In this document: positions 12,045 to 22,927 of the stretch, piece by piece | Layout: each line of letters begins with the position of its first letter | Position numbering within the stretch: position 1 is the first letter of the stretch | NCBI GenBank assembly: GCA_033977485.1 | Contig: CM066998.1 | Span: 28,955,501 to 29,019,500, forward strand | Source: Hydrangea macrophylla | Taxonomy: Eukaryota; Streptophyta; Magnoliopsida; Cornales; Hydrangeaceae | Direction of reading: 5' to 3' | Length of the DNA: 64,000 bases | Position numbers and translations under genes: made by a program | Notes under the pieces: model-generated | Database searches by the model: none | What the model saw: the letters and a program-made list of their open reading frames with translations, nothing else | Told to the model about the DNA's origin: nothing

Positions 12045-13359
12045 TGTTAGGAAACTGCGTTCCCAGAATCCATTGACAGCGCGTATAAGTTGGTACTGCA
12101 AAAAATTACGTGATAACAACAATAACCCTACAAGGGCGGAACTAGGGTTACTTTAAACTGCTAAAACGGATTGCTGTAGTAGACGAATTGAGAACACGGG
12201 CTCGATTACAGCTCATGATCTTCTACTATATTCCTTTGCTGCCAGAATGTCGAACTGAGTGTGGGCTCCTTCGAAATCCTTTATGATTCTGTTCTTTCTT
12301 TTTACGCTCTCTTTTCTATTCCGAGTTATAATACTCTTAATGGAAAAATGCAAACTGAGGAGAGAATCAAAGCATCATAGATATAGGCTACGATAGAGAC
12401 CATAAGAAATCAATAAGGAATAGGCTTTCTTATGGAATTAGGAAACCCTAATTCGAACTAAATCAGATTCCTATTTCCATAAATTATAATTTATTCCACT
12501 AAAGAATAATAATTGCACTCCTACCCTTATCTCAAAAATATATTTCGAGCTCCATGTTATTAAATGCTTATTATTTCCCCATGTTAAGATTATAGATATC
12601 CATTAATTAAATATAATTACTGACAATCATATTTAATTAATCTCTTAAAATTCCTTGAGATCCTCTGCTTAACTTATCTGATATGTCGGATACAAAATCC
12701 ACCTGCATGGTTTGACATAATCAAAACTTATAAGCTTTCTCAAGGGGATATCATCAATCCCAAAATTGAGACATGAATTCCATCATTAATTAATATCCAC
12801 CACACAATTAATATTGTCACCCAATCCAATGAGATATTGACCCATTTAAGGATCTCACCCTTTTAGGGATCAAAGTGTAAATATCAAATGTACGTGTCTA
12901 TAAATTAACTTAGGATTTAGAGCATAGGCACTCATAATAGTCATGAGGTATTAATTATCTTATAAGTCAGTATAAAGATAATTACCCCAAGTCGGTCCCG
13001 TTTAATACACAAAGTGTACCAGTATGGTGAGTTGAAACTATACCGTTTCCCGCAGTCAAGACAAACCTACTACAACACCATGTGCAGTCCTACCGATGGT
13101 GTGTCCAATTCATCTAAGACTGTAAACCAAAATCTTACATTCTACAAGATCCGATGGTCTGATCTTCCGTGTGTTAGCTGAACTCTACACACCAAACCAC
13201 CTTCTATGTATAATGAAAGACACACATGCATAATATTAAATAAACAATATAATACAAATATTGCCCACACAGATTCTCATAAAAATGGATTAACTGATTT
13301 TATTAAATGAATAATAAATTAACTACATAAAGCATGGCTTTTAATATATATCCCTAACA
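12045..13359 (-). repeat. Copia 3' LTR
   Basis: On the minus strand it starts TGTTAGGGATATA at 13359 and ends TTTCCTAACA at 12045, giving TGTTAGG...CCTAACA terminal inverted repeats and a length of 1315 bp. It is preceded by the polypurine tract AAGTGGGAGAT (about 13360-13370). The partner LTR is outside the window, so the target duplication (left flank GTCCT) cannot be tested. Confidence 0.8.
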
Positions 13360-13374
13360 ATCTCCCACTTAGAC

Positions 13375-13496
13375 TCAAAGCCATGATGTGACACACCTCA
13401 CTCTTATCTCTTCTACATGACTATCAAAAGTCTTGGTCGGTAAGCTCTTGGTGAAAGAATCTGCTAGGTTTTTTGCTGATGCTATCTTGGTCACTT
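13375..13496 (-). pseudogene. Copia pol C-terminus (end of RNase H)
   Basis: Minus-strand frame: VTKIASAKNLADSFTKSLP, continuing to a VRCVTSWL-stop end at 13375. This is the standard tail of Copia pol (NLADxFTKSLP... then GVRC). It is severed from the rest of RNase H by Athila A. The duplicated CACTT (13492-13496) is the last bit of Copia before the insertion. Confidence 0.85.
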
Positions 13497-13750
13497 TGCA
13501 AAGCGGGGGTATTTGTAAAATACAACCGCGCTAAAAGGAAGAATTGTAGTAGTTTTGATCACAACTTCCCGTATTATCTGCAATTTGCATTGCAAGGCTA
13601 ATTTTTATACAGTATGATTAATCTATGATAAGTTGTATTGTTTTAGCTGTTGTTTATGCAGATCACTGCTGTGCGGACTAAACAGATGAGTATCAGAATA
13701 AATGGAATGCTGGAATGCAAACAAAAGAAGTCAAAGCTGAAAAGTGAAGT

Positions 13751-13861
13751 TCGATCGATCGTAGAAGGTTCGATCGATTGAGAGTTCGATCGCTCGAACA
13801 GAGTAGAAGCGCTTGAAGATCAAGGGTTCGATCGATCGAAAGCAGTTCGATCGATCGAACG
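13751..13861. repeat. TTCGATCGATCGAA palindrome array upstream of the LTR TATA box
   Basis: Five copies of TTCGATCGATCGAA or close variants (GATCGATTGA, GATCGCTCGAAC) lie within 111 bp. The final two form a close pair separated by about 6 bp (13828-13861). The array ends about 67 bp before the TATA box. The same array is in the 3' LTR (26735-26845). Confidence 0.9.
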
Positions 13862-14357
13862 GGGTATTTCCAGAAACATTTGCGTGCGCAGCAGAATGCG
13901 GGTTTAACCCTAGTGCTTTAGGTTTTTCTATATATATGTGTTTTGTAGACGTCCATAGGGACGCCCACTTTTACATTTTTAACAGTTTAGAAGGAGAGAT
14001 AGAGAGTTTTGTTTGGTTTTTGTAGGTTTTTCATTGATTTCTCATATTGTGGATTGGATTCTTCGAAGTTTATACAAGTATCTTCTATTCCAGGTTATCT
14101 ATATACTGTTCATTCATACTCTGCACGTATTAGGAGTAGTTTAATCAATCATCTCGTGATATTGCATGCTAAACATTGGTAAAACCATAGATTTCATAGT
14201 TTCAATGAATAACTCGCAACCAAACATGGTATTAAAGTTTTCTTACGTTAAAAATCAATCCTCGACACTCCAGACGATGTCTGAGTAGTCCCAGGTTGGG
14301 AGATCACGATGAAACAGTGATCTCCAGCCTCTGCCATGCAGCAGAATAATCGCTGTG

Positions 14358-14477
14358 TTCGATCGATCGAAGTCAGTTCGATCGATCGAACCAGAGACAG
14401 TCAAGCGATCGAAGTTAGTTCGATCGATTGAGGGATGAAGGTCTTCGATCGATCGAAGGCGCGTCGATCGATCGAAC
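14358..14477. repeat. TTCGATCGATCGAA palindrome array in the transcribed part of the LTR
   Basis: Six copies or variants lie within 120 bp, including the close pair at 14358-14391 and near-perfect copies at 14443-14458 and 14463-14477. It is about 420 bp downstream of the TATA box, so it would be in the RNA and could form local hairpins. Repeated in the 3' LTR at 27342-27461. Confidence 0.9.
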
Positions 14478-15144
14478 TCTCGGATTCTTGAGGATGTTAC
14501 CTGTAGTATTCCAGGACTTTTTGTTTTAGGACTTGTTATCATTCTGTCCCAAATAAATGTTCAGTCTGTCAAAACAGTTTCAAAACTAAGGCCCTAAGGC
14601 ATTTTCTTTCAATACATTTTGCAAACCATCTTCAATGCTAACACCATTGAGGATGCGAGTCTTAACTATTGAATTAAACCGCTTTTGTGTATTTTAATTT
14701 AACTGTGATGATATGGTCCCGGTCATGAAAGGGCCTTAGAATCTTTATTTCTTTTGAGGAATACGGAAAACTGTAGGTAATATACTCCATTGTGCTTCAA
14801 GGCAAATGCATGGTAGATGGCTAGGTTACTGCGGATTCGTGTAATCCCAACACTTTCTTTTAAAAGTTAAACACCTTAATTTAGAATATTGTTTTCAATA
14901 GCTAGCTAGATTGTTTAGTTAATTTTAATCACTTTCATTAGTAATCTTAGTTTGTGGAACTTCGTGTTCTGCATCATCATTCAAACTTAGTTATTTTATT
15001 TTGTTTTCTGTAGAGGTTAGTCTAATTCGATAGGTCAACACCTTCCCTGTGGGATCGACCTGGTCTTACCAGATATTACTTGCACGTCTACCTACACTTG
15101 GGTACTGCACAAGAGCGCACAAGAAAATTCTCGTGTCAAGTTTT

Positions 15145-15162
15145 TGGCGCCGCTGCCGGGGA
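15145..15162 (+). other. Athila A primer binding site
   Basis: TGGCGCCGCTGCCGGGGA starts seven bases after the LTR end. Athila elements use this TGGCGCCGTTGCCGGGGA-type site, reported as complementary to the 3' end of tRNA-Asp. One position (C for T) differs from the common form. Confidence 0.85.
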
Positions 15163-15278
15163 AGGCGACGATCAATTCTTTAGATTACCTCAGTCTCTCT
15201 TCATCTCTTTCTATTTTTTCCTTTCTTTTCTTTTCGGTTCTTTTGGGTAAGTTCTCACCCTAGGGACTCTCCTAGTTC

Positions 15279-18200
15279 ATGTCCGAGAATTCTATCGAAG
15301 GATTCTTTGGAAATCCATTCTACTGCTCTGACTCTGATAGTTCCATCAACCCGATTATCACTCCAACTGCATCAATGGATGATCATCAGAGTGAAAACGG
15401 TGACAATGTTGTGGTGCCAATCGATGAGGCACTCCGTCCTCTTTGCGATCTTATGCAACCAGAACATGCACCTACGCCCTCTTGCATTCAAATCCCACCA
15501 CACAATGGCGAATTTCAGTTTCGCAATGGGATGATTCAATTGCTTCCCACTTTTCATGGGATGGACAGCGAGAAGGCGTATTTACATGTCACCGATTTCG
15601 AGGATGTTTGCAAAACATTCTCGCAAACTTGTCCCAGGGAGGTGGCGCATTTAATGCTATTCCCCTTCACGTTGAAAGATAAAGCGAAGGCGTGGCTCCA
15701 CTCCCTAAAACCTAATTCAATTTTCACCTGGCATGCGATGCGCACCGCATTTTTGAAGAAATTCTATCCTACTCGCATGACCACAGACCTTCAGCGTCAA
15801 ATCAATTCCTATAAACAAAAGAGCAATGAAACCTTCACAGAAGCGTGGGAGCGGTTCAAAGATTTGCTTCTCTCATGCCCACATCATGGGTTTGAGAAAT
15901 GGCGAACAATCAGCTTCTTTTATCGGGGATTGAATGGTGAAACAAAGAAGTTGGTGGAAACAATGAGCTCTGGACCATTTCTGCGAAAAAACACTGAAGA
16001 GGCCGAAGCCCATTTCGAATGGTTAGCTGAATACGCTCATGAATGGTCAAATTCTGACAATATCTCACGCTCACAGATATCTTGTGTAGAAGAGAAAAGC
16101 TTATACCAGCTAACCAATGAAGATCACCTCATGACTAAGTATGCAGAGCTGGCAAAGAAGGTAGAAGAGTTAAGTATGAAAGGAGAGAGCTCTAGGCAAG
16201 TCTTGCCGGAAGAACCATGTGGCACATGCAACATGTTGGGACATCCAACTCAATATTGTCCTAATGTGCCACATTTTCAAGAGCAAGCCCCTATAGAGAT
16301 GAATGCCATGCAAGGTTTTCGAGGGGCGGGGAATTCCAATAATAATTTTCAAAATAACAATAGATGGAATCACCCCGGTTTTGATTGGAGAAATAATGCT
16401 GGGGCCCAAAATCAATATCAACAGCAGCCCTACAACAATAATCAATATCAAGGGCAAAACAATAGGCCAGCCCAGCATTACAATCAAAACAGAACTAACA
16501 ATTACAATCAAGCTCAACCCTCTAATGCGCCCCAAACCAATGCCTATGTGCCCCCGCACAAGAAGGTACAAGAGGAGGAGCCACTTGCTAATGCCAATCT
16601 AACGCAGCAACTCATCCAAATGATGAGTAGAATGTCTGCTACACTAGAGAGGATAGATGCACGGCAAGAGAGCTCAGGAGGAACATTCCCTGCCCAACCA
16701 CTTCAGAACCCCAAGGGACATAACAATGGTCCTAATAATCAAGAACATGCTAAAGCTGTGACCACACTGAGAAGTGGAAAAATCATAGAAAAAGGCATAC
16801 CTCTGTCCACTCCCGAAGTGTACAAGGAAGGGGAATTGTTGGATGAAGAAGTTGAGCTACCATCTACTCGAGAGGAGGAGCCGTCTACTAATGACGAACC
16901 AATAAAGGAAAACCTTGAAGCTCCTAGAGTAGATGAAGAAGTTGAGCGAAGGCCGGGAAAGGAATCTGTTAAGGAAGAACCACCAAAATGCCCCTTTCCT
17001 GCACCTTATCCTCAACGGTTGAAGAAACCCAAGAATGAGACGAAGAATCAGGAGTTTTTGGAACTGTTTAAGCAAGTTAAGATTAACCTTCCACTCCTAG
17101 ATGCTATCAAGCAAGTGCCGGCCTATGCTAAGTATCTTAAAGATCTATGCACGGTCAAGAGGAGGCAAAGCGTGAAGAAACATGCTTATGTCGCATGTCA
17201 AGCCAGTGCGATCATTCAAAATGAGTTGCCCCCAAAACTCAAAGATCCCGGTACACCTACGGTCTCATGTAGAATTGGGAATCAAAAGATAGACAACGCA
17301 CTCCTCGATTTAGGAGCAAGCGTGAACCTGCTGCCATACTCAGTCTATAAACAGCTAGGGTTGGGTGAACTCAAACCCACCCGAGTTGCTTTGCAATTGG
17401 CAGACAGATCTGTAAAGTACCCTAGAGGGGTATTGGAGGACGTCCTTGTCCAAATAGACACTTTCGTATTTCCGGTTGATTTCGTGATATTGGACACAGA
17501 ACCTGTGTCTAATCCTGGTGCACATATCCCGGTTATCTTTGGACGTCCATTCCTCAACACCATTGATGCCACAATCAAGATTAGAACTGGTATCATGACT
17601 ATCGTATTCGGGAACATGACGTTGAATATCAAGATCTTCTCTAATCCCCGACCTGAAGAATACGATGATGAGGAAGAAATCCATTATATAGACACAGTCA
17701 TTGAAGATGAAGTTGACTTGGTCGACTATAAAGATCCTTTGGAAGTTGTGATGACTCAATTTGGCGATATTTATCAGCCTGCAGAGTCCACCCCATTGGA
17801 TGCTGACTTGAATCAGACGTGTCTTATGATGGATACGAAAGAGGAGGATAGAGCTGATTGCATGTGGATACAGCCTTATGAACAACTGCCTCCGAAAACC
17901 AAGTTGGTAATGCCCTCTAGTTTCCAGTTCCCGGAGTTAGAATTGAAGGAGCTCCCCAAAGAGCTAAAATACGCATTCCTAGGAACTGGAAAAACTTATC
18001 CTGTAATTATTTCATCGACTTTAACTCATGAACAGGAAAGTAAGCTAGTGGATATGCTGAAAAAACATAAAGATGCTATGGGATGGACAATTGCTGACCT
18101 CAAAGGCATAAGCCCATCCATATGCACACATAAGATATATCTGGAGGAAGACGCCAAACCCTCAAGGCAAATGCAAAGGCGTCTGAACCCCAACATGCAA

Positions 18201-20840
18201 GAAGTAGTTAAAAAGGAAGTGCTTAAACTACTTGATGTTGGGATGATATATCCGATATCTGACAGTCCTTGGGTTAGTCCTACCCAAGTAGTTCCAAAGA
18301 AAGCGGGCATAACGGTCATTCCAAACAAAGAGGGTGAATTAGTACCGACACGTGTCCCCACTGGATGGAGGATGTGTATTGACTACAGGAAGCTAAATAC
18401 TGTGACCCGAAAGGATCATTTTCCTTTGCCATTCATGGACCAAATGCTAGAACGGGTGGCGGGTCATAAGTATTACTGCTTCTTGGATGGATACAGTGGG
18501 TATAATCAAATTGAGATTGCTCCTGAAGATCAGGAGAAAACCACGTTCACGTGTCCATTCGGTACTTTCGCCTACCGATGAATGCCATTTGGCTTATGTA
18601 ATGCACCGGCTACCTTTCAGCGGTGCATGCTAAGCATCTTTAGTGACATGGTCGAAAACATCCTTGAAGTTTTCATGGATGACTTTTCAGTATTCGGCCA
18701 TAGCTTCGAGGATTGCCTCAGCAATCTCGAACAGGTTTTAATGAGGTGTGAGGACAAACACCTAGTCTTGAATTGGGAGAAGTGTCACTTTATGGTGACC
18801 AAGGGTATAGTTTTAGGCCACATAATATCCGATGAAGGAATCCAAGTGGATAAGGCTAAGATCGACATAATCTCAAATCTACCTGTCCCCCGTACAGTGC
18901 GAGACATTCGTTCATTTTTGGGGCATGCAGGTTTTTATCGTCGATTTATCCAGAATTTCAGTGCAATCTCTCGACCCCTTTGTCAACTTCTTGTCAAAGA
19001 TGCACCTTTCGAGTGGTCAGAGAGTTGCCAAAAGTCCTTTGAGGATCTAAAAGATCTCCTCACCTCCGCACCTATAATACAGGCACCCGACTGGAGTTTG
19101 CCTTTTGAATTAATGTGCGATGCTAGTGATTACGCCATTGGCGCAGTCTTAGGCCAGAGGAAGGACAATAAGCCGCATGTGATATACTATGCCAGCCGAA
19201 CCTTAAATGAAGCTCAAATGAATTACACTACTACTGAAAAGGAGCTGCTGGCCGTAGTATTCGCTCTGGACAAGTTTAGGTCTTACCTGATAGGGTCGCC
19301 AATCGTCTGTTTTACAGATCATTCGGCCCTCAAGTATCTTTTGTCAAAGAAAGACGCTAAACAACGGCTTATCCGCTGGATACTCTTACTCCAAGAGTTT
19401 GATTTAACAATCAAGGACAAGAAAGGAGTAGAGAATGTGGTTGCGGATCATTTATCTCGGTTGACTTTTACCGATAACACTGAATCCCAATCCATCAAAG
19501 ATGAGTTCCCAGATGAACAGCTACTGGCAGTAAGTAGTCTGCCTTGGTATGCTGATGTGGTAAACTACCTGGTCACGGGTGAGACACCGACTCATTGGTC
19601 AAATCAAGATAGGAAACGGTTCCTCTCGTTTGCACGCCATTTTTTCTTTGATGACCCATACCTTTTCAAATACTGTGCTGATCAGGTCATCAGGCGTTGC
19701 GTACCCAACGAGGATATAACCGTTATCTTAGCGTCATGCCATTCTGAGGCATGCGGTGGCCATTTTGCGTCACAGAAGACCGCACAAAAAGTGTTGCAAA
19801 GCGGTTTTTACTGGCCCACAGTCTTCAAAGATGCTTATTCCTTTTGTAAGACATGCCAACGCTGTCAAAAGCTTGGAACCATTTCTAAAAGGAATTCGAT
19901 GCCTCTAACCCCTATCATCACAATTGAGATATTTGATTGTTGGGGCATAGATTTTATGGGCCCATTTCCCAAGTCGAATAACTGTGAGTACATACTCCTT
20001 GCTGTGGAGTATGTATCGAAATGGGTAGAAGCGATACCAACGAGACGAAATGATCACAGAACAGTCATGTCATTTCTCAGAGAGCATATTCTGTCTCGTT
20101 TTGGTACTCCGAAAGCTTTACTAAGTGATCAAGGCAAGCATTTCTGTAATAAGCCTTTGGAGTCACTTCTCAAGAAATACGGAGTCCATCATAAAATCGC
20201 TCTTGCTTATCATCCACAGTCAAATGGGCAAGCAGAATTGGCTAACCGAGAAATTAAGCATATTCTCGAGAAAACGGTTAGTTCCAATCGAAAAGACTGG
20301 GCATACAAATTGACTGATGCGTTATGGGCATACCGTACTGCCTATAAGACGAATCTTGGTATGTCCCCGTATAGACTAGTTTACGGGAAAGCTTGCCACC
20401 TTCCTGTTGAAATTGAACATAAAGCTTATTGGGCGACACGCTCATTGAACTTTGATATTCAAGAGGGAGGTCAGCTACGCAAGCTCCAACTTGCAGAGCT
20501 AGAGGAAATACGACGAGATGCGTATGACTCTGCAAAGTTGCATAAGGAAAAGTTGAAGGCTCGTCACGATCGTACGATTTTTCGTAAATCATTTGAGCCG
20601 GGGCAGAAAGTGTTGCTATATGATTCTCGCCTCCATCTTTTCCCAGGTAAACTCCGTTCCCGGTGGACAGGCCCGTTCATCGTTAAAACTGTTTTTCCAC
20701 ATGGGGCGGTTGAGATTGTTAATCCCAAGAACGACGATTGTTTCAAGGTCAATGGCCAAAGATTGAAGCCGTTCTTGGAGAATTTCCACTCTGAAGTTGA
20801 GCACATCCAGCTGGATGAGCCCAGCTATTCCACCACTTAA
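15279..20840 (+). pseudogene. gag-pol: Athila A gag-pol polyprotein with one TGA stop in RT
   Basis: One frame of 1,853 codons, interrupted only by TGA at 18579-18581. Order: retrotransposon gag domain (about residues 100-235), CCHC zinc knuckle CGTCNMLGHPTQYC (~314-327), Asn/Gln-rich linker, aspartic protease with DLGAS (~677), RT (from ~930; WRMCIDYRKLN, FLDGYSGYNQI), then after the stop [15 protein letters not shown], catalytic FMDDF, RNase H ([19 protein letters not shown]), integrase with a C-x2-C zinc region, catalytic D in WGIDF and a DX35E pair (SDQG...QAE), and a C-terminal GPF-type module without chromodomain. The TGA falls between TFAYR and MPFG where the family has arginine, so CGA to TGA is likely. 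Start ATG at 15279 follows the PBS leader. Confidence 0.92.
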
Positions 20841-20997
20841 AAAATCTCAGGTGGAATTTCAACTTGTTGTTGTATTTCTTTTCTTTCCCTACATTTTAGT
20901 TTCTTTCTTTCTTTTGTGTTTAGTTTTTGTTTGTCCTTTCGTGTTTGTGATTTAGTTCTAATCCATTATTCCTTAAACCACTCTGTTGCAGGTGAAT

Positions 20998-21926
20998 ATG
21001 CGAGGTGATGATGTCCATTCAATTGGTTCATGGACTGATTCCGAGTGTTGTTGTGGCACTTGGACTGAGGGTGAACCCACGCCCTGCCCCTTGCATCCTT
21101 ATGATCCTGAAGTTCACACTCGAATCAATGCTTCTATCGGTTATATCCCATTCGACCCTGCTCTCCTGGACATCAATCCGTATGAAAATATGGACTTTCC
21201 TAATGAGGAGGAGTTGGATGAGGAAGAAGACCTGTATATGGGACGCATGGTGGATGATGCCCTCATGGCCCAATGGGAAAACGATGATATGTGGGAGCCA
21301 TGGGAGGATCATGTCCTTCAGGATGTCGTCCCAGAACGCCACAATGCCGTCTTTGTTTTTGTGGATGACTTCCTTGTTCTTGAGTTGGTCCCATACCGCT
21401 ACGTGCACCTGAGCTACTTGCTATTCAGGCTCCAATGCCCCTTACCAGCTAGTGCACTTTGGGAACCAATGCCAATAGTGAGGTTGGAACGTGTCACATT
21501 TCTTTGTAATTCTTGTTTCTTTTCTTTGATTTTTCTTTTTGTGATAATTTGTGTTTCTTATGTTCTGTTGTTTTAATTTCAGTGTGTTGTCTTTTGTCCA
21601 GGATTGTCACTATGTTCCTAAATGGCATCCCGGTATTCCTTCCACATCAACTGATTCATGGTCTTGGGCCATACATAAGGCCCCCACTCACTCCGCTGCA
21701 AGAGGAGGGTCCATTGCGCAATCACACTCCGTTATCCTTGTCTCCATCCGGATCACCTCTTGCATGGGCTTGCCATTCCTTGGAGACTCCAGACTTGGTT
21801 GATGATGTCCTTGCTGCGTTTCGATTGTTCTGGGAAAGGGAATCATCAAGTTTGGACTTCACATCTGAAGATTCGGCGGATTATGAAGAGATCGTGGAAG
21901 AGGAAATTTTTATACTCGAAGACTAG
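20998..21926 (+). CDS. Athila A small acidic ORF, two exons (unknown function)
   Basis: Exon 1 is 20998-21482 and exon 2 is 21602-21926, 269 aa after splicing. The ATG follows a pyrimidine-rich TTGCAG acceptor (ends 20991), suggesting a spliced subgenomic RNA. Exon 1 starts MRGDDVHSIGSW, is rich in Asp/Glu/Trp (EEELDEEEDLYMG, ENDDMWEPWED) and ends PIVR. A T-rich 119-nt insert (GAG|GTTGGA ... TTTTGTCCAG|GATT) must be removed to enter exon 2 in frame. Exon 2 contains FLPHQLIHGLGPY, Ser/Pro-rich HTPLSLSPSGSP and an acidic end EEIVEEEIFILED. Element B has the same two halves and splice sites. I recognise no domain. Unspliced reading instead ends in a hydrophobic stretch, which I regard as the intron. 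Confidence 0.65.
21483..21601 (+). other. Putative intron of the small acidic ORF in Athila A
   Basis: 119 nt, starts GTTGGAAC and ends TTTTGTCCAG with a strongly T-rich interior. Its length is not a multiple of three, and the two flanking frames join exactly as VR/IVTM. The matching insert in B (37329-37460, GTTAATTC...CCTTTGTCAG) has the same boundaries but little sequence similarity, as expected for an intron. Confidence 0.65.
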
Positions 21927-22262
21927 TGCTACATTTCAGTTGTTTCTGTTCAATTTCAATTCTTGTTTAGCAACTGGAATGTAATCCTTGACAACTTGTT
22001 TTCAGTTTTAGTTTTAGTCTTAGTTTTGGTTTTCTAGTTTAATAAGGTTTTAACCACAGTTGGGGATGATAATGGTGCAATTTGGATGCAATAATAAAGT
22101 TTTTGTTTATATATATAAATTGCGATTTTCTATTCTGGGGAGGAATTTCTGTCATACATGCTTGTTCTTCACCTGTTATTTCAGTCTATCTGCATGTCCA
22201 TATTTGTTTATGATAGTTGGGGGTGATGTAGTTCATATCCCATTGAATTCTGGAATTTTTGT

Positions 22263-22395
22263 GTTCGATCGATCGAACTCAGTTCGATCGATCGAACCCT
22301 GAATGTTCAAGCGCTTGTAGTTTATGATCAATCGATTGAAGGATTTATGTTCGATCGATCGAACATAGTTCGATCGATCGAACGAGGCATTTAAA
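22263..22395 (+). promoter_or_regulatory. Putative internal promoter: palindrome pairs plus CATTTAAA box
   Basis: Two close pairs of TTCGATCGATCGAA (22263-22297 and 22349-22383) are followed within 5-10 bp by CATTTAAACG (22388-22397). Element B has palindromes at the same place followed by TATTTAAACG (38231-38240), a better TATA box. Downstream comes a pyrimidine-rich, start-site-like CTTCATTTCCCTCACC. The layout copies the LTR, where palindromes precede its TATA box. Promoter activity is inference. Confidence 0.45.
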
Positions 22396-22580
22396 CGAGG
22401 CATCTTCAGGACATTTCTTCATTTCCCTCACCCTCACTCTCAATCGCTCGAAGACAGAGGAAAGGGCGACTCGGCAAATTCTCGTTTCTGGCATCCAAGA
22501 GGGAGCCCCTGATCAATCCTCTGATCATCCTCATCTTCATCTCATCTTCTGTCCATCCCCACTGCGGGTTATTCACCGAG

Positions 22581-22916
22581 GTAGGCCCCACTCAGTTTTG
22601 TTTTTCTTTTCATCTATGTTCGTGTTAGAAAATCCCAAGGGGGTGTCCCCTTGGTCTTAGGATTGTCTTTTGATTAGTGTAACTTAGGTTTTCTTTTCAT
22701 TTCTGCGATTGATGAACACCGCTGTGTTCGATCGCTCGAACTGGTTTCGAGCGATCGAAGGGGAGATGTTCGATCGATCGAATAAAAGTTCAAGCGATCG
22801 AAGTCTACTCCGGTTCGATCGATCGAACTCAGTTCAATCGATCGAACTCCAGCAGTGTTTGTTTTGTTTCTTTTTCTTCCTATTCTTATCTGTATCTTGT
22901 GTGGTCTTATTTTCAG
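22581..22916 (+). other. Putative leader intron of the 3' ORF in Athila A
   Basis: Donor CACCGAG|GTAGGC at 22580/22581 and acceptor TATTTTCAG|GACTG at 22916. The ATG of the 3' ORF follows 11 nt later. Element B has a donor in the same position (CCCGAG|GTAATG at 38419/38420) and an acceptor at 38773 just before its ATG. The intron contains the fourth palindrome array (22727-22848). Confidence 0.5.
22727..22848. repeat. Palindrome array inside the leader intron
   Basis: About six copies or variants of TTCGATCGATCGAA (some as TTCGATCGCTCGAA or TTCAATCGATCGAA), ending in a close pair at 22813-22848. A matching array lies in B at 38580-38702. Confidence 0.85.
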
Positions 22917-22927
22917 GACTGCCAAAA

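Larger units (their letters stand above)
13497..15138 (+). repeat. Athila A 5' LTR
   Basis: The 1642-bp LTR has a TATA box TCTATATATATG at about 13927-13938. Palindrome arrays lie just upstream (13751-13861) and downstream (14358-14477). A short frame on its minus strand (14255-14542) made of FDRS/SIDRT repeats is only the GATC palindrome read through, not a gene. Confidence 0.95.

Noticed and set aside
13813..14025. 70-aa frame in the LTR, repeated at 26797-27009
   Set aside because: Covers the palindrome array and TATA box of the LTR. It is present twice only because the LTR is duplicated.
13751..14477. CRISPR-like array of short palindromic repeats
   Set aside because: Spacing is irregular, spacers are not of uniform length, there are no cas genes, and the context is a plant LTR.
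14255..14542. Open frame rich in FDRS/SIDRT repeats, duplicated at 27239-27526
   Set aside because: It is the GATCGATCGA palindrome translated through. The motif reads open in several frames, and the frame covers LTR sequence with no conserved protein.
18579..18581. Programmed stop read-through between gag and pol
   Set aside because: The TGA is inside RT, not before protease, and a CpG transition from CGA explains it.
22709..22927. Upstream start of the Athila A 3' ORF
   Set aside because: The extension translates palindromes and the polypyrimidine tract before a splice acceptor, and it is not conserved in B. ATG 22928 is shared.
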